DNA of 64,000 nucleotides from NCBI GenBank assembly GCA_004017275.1, contig SAKE01000005.1:218032-282031 (forward strand). The letters are read 5' to 3'. The DNA is from Mesorhizobium sp. (GTDB lineage: Bacteria; Pseudomonadota; Alphaproteobacteria; Rhizobiales; Rhizobiaceae). The first letter of the stretch is position 1, and each line of letters starts with the position of its first letter. The notes under the pieces were generated by a model. It made no database searches and was not told the origin of the DNA. It saw nothing but the letters and a program-made list of their open reading frames with translations. Position numbers and translations under genes: made by a program. This document shows, piece after piece, positions 1-6,957 of the stretch.

Positions 1-38
1 GGCATCGCTTTTCCTGTCTGAAATCGCCACCTAGGCGC

Positions 39-66
39 TGGACAGGCCGAATTCCCGTGCTATAAC
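39..66 (+). promoter_or_regulatory. Putative promoter of tRNA-Phe
   Basis: TGGACA at 39-44 and TATAAC at 61-66 are 16 bp apart and lie about 73 bp upstream of the tRNA-Phe gene. This is an acceptable sigma-70 type pair and no other gene starts nearby. It was found by eye only, so the call is tentative. Confidence 0.35.
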
Positions 67-138
67 CCACGCGCTTTCAAGGGGCGCCCACAGCGCCTCG
101 ATGAATTCCGGTCAACGAGATTTCGTTTGCCGGATCAG

Positions 139-214
<76 letters not shown>

Positions 215-411
215 TTTCCTCAACAATATCAATGACTTAGCTAACGGCTGGTTGACCCGCCCCGCGCGCCGTCGAAACCCTGTCCACCACGTCAAATGCG
301 ACGCCTTTTCCGGCCTCAATTCTGATCGTCTTGCTACCGACGCCGCGCACTCGGTCAAATCTCCTTGGCTGGGTATGAAGCAGCGCCCGGCGCCCACTTG
401 AAATCCTGAAC

Positions 412-442
412 GTCAACTGTCATATTTTACGCGACAGTTGAC
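412..442. promoter_or_regulatory. Perfect palindrome upstream of RES/Xre pair (likely autoregulatory operator)
   Basis: GTCAACTGTC (412-421) and GACAGTTGAC (433-442) form a perfect 10-bp inverted repeat around an 11-bp AT-rich spacer. The right arm ends just before the Shine-Dalgarno sequence (445-450) and the ATG at 456. Xre-type antitoxins of RES modules commonly repress their own promoter through such palindromes, so I read this as the operator. A transcript hairpin is an alternative. Confidence 0.65.
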
Positions 443-455
443 ACGGGAGGCGCAC

Positions 456-941
456 ATGGCGACTACGGCGGATAAGGTCGTTACGGAAACGAGAGGCGGC
501 GGTCTCCAACGGGTGGAGGCGCTGCTCGGCGGGTCTCGTATCTTGTCGCGTCGATTGACCAGCGCACTTGATGCGCATGAACTGCTTCTAAATGGTCTGC
601 CGGCCTCGGCGCTAAATCATCTCGTTGGACAACTGATCTTCATCGACAAGACGGCGTCGCTCGAAAAGGCGGTTGGTATGAGCCTGCGAACCTGGCAGCG
701 CCGCAAAGACGCTCCATCCAAGCCCCTTAGCCAGGAGCAGAGCGGACGGACTTGGAAATTCGCAGAGATCCTGGCGAAAGCGACGGATGTCCTCGGCACG
801 CAGGCGGAAGCCGAGCAATGGCTGGAGCGCCCGGCGATCGGTCTCGACCAGCGCCGTCCGATCGACCTGCTGGGCACTCCCGCCGGCGTGGAGCTGGTCG
901 AAGACTATCTTGAGCGGCTTGAATACGGCGTCTATGCATGA
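456..941 (+). CDS. Xre/MbcA/ParS-type antitoxin of a RES toxin-antitoxin pair
   Basis: A 161-residue protein with the organisation of Xre antitoxins of the RES-Xre (type II) family. It has a helical N-terminal DNA-binding part (about residues 40-100, including MSLRTWQRRK) and a C-terminal toxin-binding domain (formerly DUF2384) with WLERPAIGL, RRPIDLLGTPAG and a terminal EYGVYA. The antitoxin binds and neutralises the RES toxin and probably represses the operon. The ATG at 456 is preferred because GGGAGG lies at 445-450; the in-frame TTG at 438 falls inside the palindromic operator. The stop overlaps the toxin start by four bases (ATGA), implying translational coupling. Confidence 0.88.
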   Translation: MATTADKVVTETRGGGLQRVEALLGGSRILSRRLTSALDAHELLLNGLPASALNHLVGQLIFIDKTASLEKAVGMSLRTWQRRKDAPSKPLSQEQSGRTWKFAEILAKATDVLGTQAEAEQWLERPAIGLDQRRPIDLLGTPAGVELVEDYLERLEYGVYA

Positions 942-1447
942 CGCCTCTGCCGATGGCGCTCGGCGGAACGGAACTCATTGCGTGGCGGCTCGACCAGGCC
1001 GTCCACGCCGCGACATGGAATAGTGGCGAAGGTGCCTATCGGGTCGGCGGCCGCTGGAACAGCAAGGGCGTAAGAGCTGTGTACTGCTCGATCGATCCCG
1101 CAACGGCTATCCTCGAAGTCGCCGTGCATAAGGGTTTTCGCGCCATCGACACAGTGCCTCACACGCTAACGGCCGCTGTCATCAGCGATACGTCGGCAAT
1201 ACATGTCGTCGATCCTGCAAGCGTGCCCAATCCGAACTGGCTGCGCCCCGGCATACCAAGCGCGGGTCAGCAGGCATTCGGGGATGACCTTCTGATGAAC
1301 CATCGCGTGGTGGCGATACCGAGCGCGGTTTCTTCATATAGCTGGAACTTGATCTTCGTGGCGAGCGTAGCGGCAGGTACCTATGCGCTGAAGCTCCAGG
1401 AAACTTTTGCTCTCGACACAAGGCTGCATCCCCCGGCCGGTCGCTGA
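938..1447 (+). CDS. RES-domain toxin (NAD+-degrading type)
   Basis: A 169-residue RES family protein. Near the N-terminus it has the R-x-G-GRWNSKG signature (YRVGGRWNSKG, about residues 33-43) followed by AVYCSIDPATAILEVAVH, in which the Arg, Tyr and Glu fit the conserved RES active-site residues. Characterised RES toxins deplete cellular NAD+ by hydrolysis or phosphorolysis and resemble ADP-ribosyltransferases in fold; the activity here is inferred. The gene overlaps the upstream antitoxin by 4 bp, the usual antitoxin-first order. The ORF is full length, so the module is probably functional. Confidence 0.88.
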   Translation: MTPLPMALGGTELIAWRLDQAVHAATWNSGEGAYRVGGRWNSKGVRAVYCSIDPATAILEVAVHKGFRAIDTVPHTLTAAVISDTSAIHVVDPASVPNPNWLRPGIPSAGQQAFGDDLLMNHRVVAIPSAVSSYSWNLIFVASVAAGTYALKLQETFALDTRLHPPAGR

Positions 1448-1673
1448 TCTGGCCGCGTGAGCGCTGTGCGCAAATCGCCGGCTCACCCGGGCGTCGCAGC
1501 CAAATATCCGCGGCTTGGAGCGGCCGGCAGGATAGCCATCAAAGCTGGTCAACGTCACCGCACGCATCCTCGGCCGAAACAAGTTTGCGCCCTTCTGCGC
1601 GCCTGCGGATTTGATTTGCTTGGTGATCCCCCAACCTTAGGGCAAACTGCCTGCCGGGGCGCTAGGAGGAGAA

Positions 1674-2114
1674 ATGAGAGCACGCGCAGCAACGCTTGGG
1701 GATCTGGAGGATGTCTTTCGTGGTCTGTCGAAGCGGATGTCGGATGAATACGTCGCTGCCGGCAAGGACAGCAAGATCGCCTACGACAATCTGATGATGA
1801 ATTTGAAGGAAGGGCGCGCGCACGCGCTTGTCGAGGGCGACAAGGCCGTGGCGATCATCGCCTGGCATGAGAACAGCGACGCCGCCGATACGCTGTTTGC
1901 CGCGCAGGAGGATTTCTTCCGAGCCGCCACCGTTCGCTTCTGCAAGCGGCATATCAGGCACATCCAGGCGCTCGCCGGCAACCTCCCCATCCACTCGCGC
2001 AGCTGGCTGCAGGGGCCGGATGTCGCGAGATGGTTTAGCGTCATCGGCTATGTCGAGCGCGGCCAGGAGAACGGCGCGACGCTGTACGAGCTGCCGCCGG
2101 CTCGCATCGGCTAA
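1674..2114 (+). CDS. Hypothetical protein with GNAT-like features
   Basis: A 146-residue protein preceded by a good Shine-Dalgarno sequence (AGGAGG, about 1663-1668). The arrangement resembles a small GNAT fold: an N-terminal RAATLGDLEDVFRGL segment, a central AVAIIAWHE strand, and a C-terminal region (ARWFSVIGYVERG, then ATLYEL) like the last strand-helix-strand of N-acetyltransferases. The acetyl-CoA pyrophosphate loop (Q/R-x-x-G-x-G/A) is not evident, so catalysis is doubtful. It stands alone between the toxin-antitoxin pair and an exported protein. The substrate is unknown. Confidence 0.6.
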   Translation: MRARAATLGDLEDVFRGLSKRMSDEYVAAGKDSKIAYDNLMMNLKEGRAHALVEGDKAVAIIAWHENSDAADTLFAAQEDFFRAATVRFCKRHIRHIQALAGNLPIHSRSWLQGPDVARWFSVIGYVERGQENGATLYELPPARIG

Positions 2115-2341
2115 GGAACCGACCCTGGCTGGTGAAGATCTTCACCCCTTGCCGCAAACGCCGCATCCACCTCGCCATCGGCCACAAGTTCGTCGATGCG
2201 GGGTCGCCGTCTTCGTCTCTTGCCGGCGGCCTTCTGGACTGCCTCAGCAAGCGGCTTGCGCCGGGCGCCGATTGGCGGGATGTTATAGGAGGGCAACCGG
2301 GGGGCAAACCGGCACGCCGAGATCGATATGGCTGCTGGAAA

Positions 2342-2830
2342 ATGTCACGAGCTTGCTTCGCCTTTCTTGCCTTTGTTGCGTTGGTGAGGCCGGTAGAGGC
2401 AGGCGAGTGGATGTCTCATCTGCTTGACCGCTCCAGCCTGGCGACCGCCTATTTTCGCCAAGCGGATCTTGTGACCGCATACACGACCGCAATGGCGCGC
2501 TTCCGTCTGCAGCTCGCAGGGCGCGCCGGCGAAACCAACCTTGCGGTCCCTCTCGAACCACTGCTTTTGCGGGCGGAATTTCGTGCGCGGACATGGCGTT
2601 CGGCGGACGGCAGCCTGTTGCAAGGCTTCGCCGGCAAGGGCGGCTTCCGGCTGACTATCGGGAACTGCCTGGCGCGCATCTGCGCCGCCAGCGAATGCAG
2701 CGATGCCGGTTGGCCGGTTTACGCCTGCAGCGACGGAGCCAAGCGCAAGATGTCCGTCACGGATTTTGTGACGGCAAGCTTCGGCGGCGTCTCCTACCGC
2801 CGATTGAGCGCCTCCCCTTCACAGGAATGA
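2342..2830 (+). CDS. Small exported hypothetical protein
   Basis: A 162-residue protein when started at ATG 2342. It begins with a hydrophobic signal-like segment (ACFAFLAFVALVRPVEAG) that could be cleaved after VEA. The mature part contains four cysteines (NCLARICAASEC and VYACSDG) that could form periplasmic disulfides. The reading frame stays open upstream to a GTG at 2132, but that extension would bury the signal peptide. No strong Shine-Dalgarno sequence precedes 2342, so the start is uncertain. The 2115-2341 interval has no convincing gene; an Arg-rich minus-strand TTG frame (2111-2296) was considered and left out. No family recognised. Confidence 0.55.
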   Translation: MSRACFAFLAFVALVRPVEAGEWMSHLLDRSSLATAYFRQADLVTAYTTAMARFRLQLAGRAGETNLAVPLEPLLLRAEFRARTWRSADGSLLQGFAGKGGFRLTIGNCLARICAASECSDAGWPVYACSDGAKRKMSVTDFVTASFGGVSYRRLSASPSQE

Positions 2831-2863
2831 CGGAGCGAGGCGCCGGCCACCTTGCTGCAGCGT

Positions 2864-3751
2864 TCAGCAAAGGGCGGTCTCCTTCTCCCTCACCGCAAAC
2901 GCTGCCTGCACCGCGCGGTTGACGGTGACCGGCAGGATCGACATGTGATTCTCGCCGGCATGCAGTTCGAAGCTGGCGCGCACGCCGGGGAGAGCGTCGA
3001 GACGCTGCGCCATCGTCCGCGCGAACTCATCGGTGCGTGTCACCTTCTTCTGCTGGAGGCGCTTTTCCTCGTCCCCGGCGCCAATCTGAAACGGCGCCAG
3101 CTTTTCTGTCTCATATTCGCCAGCCGACAGGACCATGGTCGCCGTCAGGCCATCGGGAATGGCGGCCTCGAAGGCTTCAAGAAAGCGGTCGATGGTGCGG
3201 TCTTCCCAATAGATGGCGGGGCTCGCCGCGATCCAGGTCTGGAAGGCAAACGGTCGCGCGAACAGGGCGTAGAGCGCAAACAGGCCACCGAAGGAATGGC
3301 CGTAAAGCGCCTGGCGGCTCGCATCGATCCTGGTCCGGCCGGCGACCCATGGCTTCAGCACATCCTCGATGAAGGCAAGGAATTCCCCTGCCCCACCGGT
3401 CCGAACTTCGGGCGTGCCCTCGTAGAAGGGCGGATAGGTCTTGCCCGGCGGTGGGCCGAGATCCCAGGAGCGGCGCAGCGGGTCATAGGCGCTCTCCACG
3501 GGATAGCCGATGGCGACGATGACACCCCAGCCAACATTGGTGCCCGTGGGATAGAAGGCTTGCGCGCGCATGGCGTCGACCGCCGTGCCGATGACGGCGT
3601 TGCCGTCGGTCATGTAGAGCACGGGCCAGCCGGCCTCGGGCACTGGCCCGGACGGCACATGCAGGAATATCCGCCAGGGCGCGCCGCCATGCGCCGGGAC
3701 AAGGTCGTGGACCGTGGTGTCGGCGATCAGGGCTGGCATCGACTTGGACAT
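2864..3751 (-). CDS. Siderophore esterase-like alpha/beta hydrolase (Fes/IroE/BesA type)
   Basis: A 295-residue serine hydrolase of the esterase D/Fes superfamily. It carries a GHSFGG nucleophile elbow near the middle and a C-terminal NHMSI segment likely to hold the catalytic His. No signal peptide is evident, suggesting a cytoplasmic enzyme. ATG 3751 is preferred over GTG 3763 because a GGAG stands about 8 bases upstream. It is the last gene of a minus-strand operon after the FhuD-like and FhuB-like genes, with 25 bp to fhuB. It may therefore hydrolyse an imported ferric siderophore to release iron, as Fes and BesA do for other siderophores. The actual substrate is unknown. Confidence 0.82.
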   Translation of the reverse strand: MSKSMPALIADTTVHDLVPAHGGAPWRIFLHVPSGPVPEAGWPVLYMTDGNAVIGTAVDAMRAQAFYPTGTNVGWGVIVAIGYPVESAYDPLRRSWDLGPPPGKTYPPFYEGTPEVRTGGAGEFLAFIEDVLKPWVAGRTRIDASRQALYGHSFGGLFALYALFARPFAFQTWIAASPAIYWEDRTIDRFLEAFEAAIPDGLTATMVLSAGEYETEKLAPFQIGAGDEEKRLQQKKVTRTDEFARTMAQRLDALPGVRASFELHAGENHMSILPVTVNRAVQAAFAVREKETALC

Positions 3752-3776
3752 CGATATCTCCACAGGGGCAAATAGG

Positions 3777-5828
3777 TCAGCGGCGGCGCAGCAGCCACAT
3801 CAGCACCGGTCCGCCGATCAGCGTGGCGACGAGACCGGCCGGGATCTGGCGCGGGAAGATGGCGGTGCGGCCGATCCAGTCGGCGGCGACCATGATCAGC
3901 GCGCCGGCGAGCACCGCGCCAATGGCTTGCGGCAGGGCACGGGAAAGGCCAAGGCGACGGGCAAGATGCGGCGCCATCAAGCCGATGAAGGTCAGCGGAC
4001 CGACGATCAGCGTCGAGGCGGCGGTGAGTGCCGCGACCACCAGCAGCACCAGAAGCCGCGTCCTCTTCAGGCTGATGCCAAGGCCCTGAACGGCGGCAGG
4101 GCCAAGCGGCAGGATGTCGAGCCAGCGCATGAAGAGCGGCGCCAACGCGAAGAGGCAGACGGCAATGCCGCCGGTCGTCAAGGCGGCGCCGACATCGACG
4201 CCATAGGTCGAACCGGTCAGCCAGTTGAGCAGCAGCATGGCGCGAGGGTCGCCGGTGGCGGTGAGCACCAGGATCAGCGCATCGAACAAAGCCGTCAGCG
4301 CAACACCGGCAAGCAGCAGCCGCTCCGGCGCATAGGCGGCGCGGCGGCCGATCGCCAGCGTCACCAGCAAAGCGGCGAAGGCGCCGATGGTTGCGGCCGC
4401 CGTCTGAACCGGGCGTCCGGCATCCGAGAGCGCAAACAGCGCCACCATCATGCCAAGGGCGGCACCGGCGCTGATGCCCAGCACTTCGGGGCTGGCCATC
4501 GGATTGCTGGTCAGCCGCTGCATCATCAGCCCGGCGAGCGCCAGCATGGCGCCGGCACTCAGCGCGGCAAGCACGCGGGGCCATCGCCACGACAGCAAAG
4601 GCTGCAGCTCATCGCCGAAAGCGAAAGTCCAGCCATGCGGCCCCGGACCATAGAGCAAGGCCAGCCCCAGCAGTAAAAGCAGAGCCAGGCCGATCGCCGC
4701 CAGCAGGAGGTGCGGCCGGCTTGCGCGTGGCAGGCGCTCGGCCGTCAAGGTCGGGGCTTCCGAGCCGAGCGCAAGGCGCGGCAGCAGCCAGAGCAGCAGC
4801 GGCGCACCGAGAAGTGCTGTGATCGCTCCAGTCGGCAGCAGGTCGCCTTGCGGTCCGGTCGCGATCTGCACGCCCTGGTCGGCGGCCCACAGCAACGCCC
4901 CGCCGATGAGCGGCGCCATCACCAGTTGCTGGCCCAGCCGGCGGGCGCCGCCGATGCGTGCGAGGGTCGCGGCCGCCAAGCCGACGAAACCGATGACGCC
5001 GACAGCGGCAACGACGAAGGCAATCAGCGCGACTGCGGCGGCCAGTCCGGCGAAGCGATAGGCGCCGAGCGGCACGCCCAGGCTGCGCGCGCCCTCGTCG
5101 TCAAGGCCAAGCAGGGTCAATGGCCGCACCATGAGGAAGATCGCCAGCGCAGCAGTGCCGATGCGCGGCAACAGCCACAGCGTCGTCGACCAGTCCTGCT
5201 GGCCGAGCGAGCCAGCGCCCCAGATGAACAGGCTGGCCAGCCATTCATGCCGCAGCACGATGAGAGCGGCACCGATGGCGCCGGCGTAAAGGCTGACCAC
5301 AAGCCCTGCCAGCACGATCGAAAGCGGCGACAGGCCCTTGTGCCAGGACAGAGCGAGGACGGCGGCAAGAGCCGCGAATGCGCCGGCCAGCGCCACCCAT
5401 TCGCGGCCGAAGGCAAGCAGGGACGGTGACAGAAGCGTCGCCAGTGCCAACGCCAGATAGGCGCCGGCCGAGACGCCGACGGTTTCGGGCGAGGCCAACG
5501 GGTTGCGCAGAACCTGTTGCAGGACGGTTCCGGCAAGCCCGAGCGCCGCACCACACAAAAGGCTGACGGCAAGCCTGGGCAGGAAGGCATAATGGACGAG
5601 CACTTGCCGCATGTCAGCGATGTCGGGGGCGGCGAGCGATTGCAGCCAGAGCGCCGATGGCAGCTGCACCGTGAGGTTTGAGACGGTTGCCGCTACCGCC
5701 GCCGCGAGCAGCGTCACGCAAAGCAGGATCGCACCTACCGGCTGGCTGCCAAGAAAACTCCATGGGGAGACGCGGCCGGCCGACGCAGGCTTTCCCCCTT
5801 GGGCAATGGCCGCGATATCCTCAGCCAC
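3777..5828 (-). CDS. fhuB: Fused iron-hydroxamate ABC transporter permease (FhuB-like)
   Basis: A 683-residue polytopic membrane protein made of two tandem FecCD-type permease halves, as in FhuB of E. coli (about 660 residues). Each half carries the characteristic loop: GLAGTVLQQVLRNPLASPE near residue 115 and ALAGLMMQRLTSNPMASPE near residue 440. Each half is followed by a GISAGA-like motif and would supply about ten transmembrane helices. It should move ferric hydroxamate siderophores from the periplasm to the cytoplasm. The start overlaps the end of fhuD by 8 bp. The usual ATPase partner FhuC is absent from the window. Confidence 0.93.
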   Translation of the reverse strand: MAEDIAAIAQGGKPASAGRVSPWSFLGSQPVGAILLCVTLLAAAVAATVSNLTVQLPSALWLQSLAAPDIADMRQVLVHYAFLPRLAVSLLCGAALGLAGTVLQQVLRNPLASPETVGVSAGAYLALALATLLSPSLLAFGREWVALAGAFAALAAVLALSWHKGLSPLSIVLAGLVVSLYAGAIGAALIVLRHEWLASLFIWGAGSLGQQDWSTTLWLLPRIGTAALAIFLMVRPLTLLGLDDEGARSLGVPLGAYRFAGLAAAVALIAFVVAAVGVIGFVGLAAATLARIGGARRLGQQLVMAPLIGGALLWAADQGVQIATGPQGDLLPTGAITALLGAPLLLWLLPRLALGSEAPTLTAERLPRASRPHLLLAAIGLALLLLLGLALLYGPGPHGWTFAFGDELQPLLSWRWPRVLAALSAGAMLALAGLMMQRLTSNPMASPEVLGISAGAALGMMVALFALSDAGRPVQTAAATIGAFAALLVTLAIGRRAAYAPERLLLAGVALTALFDALILVLTATGDPRAMLLLNWLTGSTYGVDVGAALTTGGIAVCLFALAPLFMRWLDILPLGPAAVQGLGISLKRTRLLVLLVVAALTAASTLIVGPLTFIGLMAPHLARRLGLSRALPQAIGAVLAGALIMVAADWIGRTAIFPRQIPAGLVATLIGGPVLMWLLRRR

Positions 5829-6780
5829 GGGCGGCCTCCGCGGTCATCGCCGACGCCAGGACCCGAGCAAAACGGGTGGCGGACGGAAGCGCGCCGAACA
5901 TATGGACGGCGGGAAGGCGCATGATCGAGCGGTTGCGCACGAAAGGCATGGCGTTCCAAACCGGACTTTCGGTCAGCGTGCCTCCGGCGCCCTCGGGCAA
6001 GGGTTCGAGATAGGCGAGGCGCGCGTCGCTGGATGTCGCCAACCCGTCGATGCCGACGGTCGAAAACCCCCAATAATTGGTCTCGGCCGTCCAGGCGTTG
6101 ATGAGCCCGATGCGGTCGAACACCTCCTGAAACAGGCTTTTTGCGCCGTAGACGCGCACATTGCGCGGATCCATGAAGCTGACGACATAGATCGGCCGCG
6201 CCGAAAGCGGCGCCAGCTGCTGGCGGACTTCTGAAAAATACGCGTCTGTCGCCGCGATCAGCGCTTCGCCTTCGCTTTGCTTGCCGACAAGCCTGGCAAG
6301 CTGGCGCGTTGCCTCAACGGCACGCTGGTAGGGCTGCCCGGCTTCGGTATAGAGCCCGACCGTCGTCACCGGCGCCACGCGTTCGAGCAACGGCTTGATA
6401 CCGTCGAGATACGGCATGGACAGGATGATGTCGGGCCTGAGTTGCTGCAGCAATTCGAGATTGGGCTCGAGCAGCGTGCCGACATCGGCGATGTCAGGCG
6501 GTAGCGGCGGCTCGACCACCCAGGTCTCCCAGATGTCGCGACCGGCAATGGCGACCGGGCTGACGCCCAGCATGAGCAAGGTCTCGGCCAGCCCGTCATC
6601 CAGGCAGACGATGCGCAGCGGTTTCGCCGTGGTGGATGGCGATGCAATAGCGGCGAAGGGCAGGACGAAAAGTCCCAGAGCACCGCGCCGGGTGATCCGA
6701 CCGTGGAGACGGTCAGCCCTGTGGGATTCAAGGGCAGCCATCACAGCGCGGCGCCTTTGCGGAAAGCCGACTTCAGGCAC
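5821..6780 (-). CDS. fhuD: Iron-siderophore ABC transporter substrate-binding protein (FhuD-like)
   Basis: A 319-residue class III periplasmic binding protein. An N-terminal ITRRGALGLFVLPFAAIA segment looks like a twin-arginine signal; E. coli FhuD is likewise an exported binder of hydroxamates. The mature region starts with PLRIVCLDDGLAETLLMLG and contains NLELLQQLRPDIIL, typical of the FecB/FhuD family. The GTG at 6780 is chosen because GGAG lies 8 bases upstream; the ATG at 6741 is an alternative and gives a shorter leader. First gene of the fhuD-fhuB-esterase operon, transcribed away from the TonB receptor. Confidence 0.9.
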   Translation of the reverse strand: MPEVGFPQRRRAVMAALESHRADRLHGRITRRGALGLFVLPFAAIASPSTTAKPLRIVCLDDGLAETLLMLGVSPVAIAGRDIWETWVVEPPLPPDIADVGTLLEPNLELLQQLRPDIILSMPYLDGIKPLLERVAPVTTVGLYTEAGQPYQRAVEATRQLARLVGKQSEGEALIAATDAYFSEVRQQLAPLSARPIYVVSFMDPRNVRVYGAKSLFQEVFDRIGLINAWTAETNYWGFSTVGIDGLATSSDARLAYLEPLPEGAGGTLTESPVWNAMPFVRNRSIMRLPAVHMFGALPSATRFARVLASAMTAEAARG

Positions 6781-6837
6781 GGGTTTTTCTCCAACACGAC
6801 GCGGTTCAAAAATCTGGCTGCCGGCAGCCGATGGCCG

Positions 6838-6894
6838 GTTGACTATGAAACATGACTTTAATAGTCAACATTGAAGATGATAAAACGAGTCAAC
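6838..6894. promoter_or_regulatory. Operator/promoter candidate between fhuD and the siderophore receptor
   Basis: GTTGACTAT (6838-6846) and ATAGTCAAC (6861-6869) form a perfect 9-bp inverted repeat with a 14-bp spacer. The heptamer AGTCAAC recurs at 6888-6894, so three copies start exactly 25 bp apart (6838 inverted, 6863, 6888). The arms contain TTGACT, so the site could also hold -35 elements of the divergent promoters. It does not obviously match an Irr ICE box or a RirA IRO box as I know them. An iron-responsive or AraC-type regulator is an inference. Confidence 0.5.
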
Positions 6895-6957
6895 AATTTG
6901 AAATTGGCGCAGGACGGAACGGCCCTGTGCGGATTGCAGGCAGTGAGGGGTATCGAG

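Noticed and set aside
1457..1747. 96-residue plus-strand ORF after the RES toxin
   Set aside because: It overlaps the better supported gene at 1674, has no ribosome site, and has a composition typical of a GC-rich chance frame.
2111..2296. 61-residue minus-strand ORF with an Arg-rich stretch
   Set aside because: It has a TTG start, no ribosome site and no recognised family; the opposite strand has a competing open frame.
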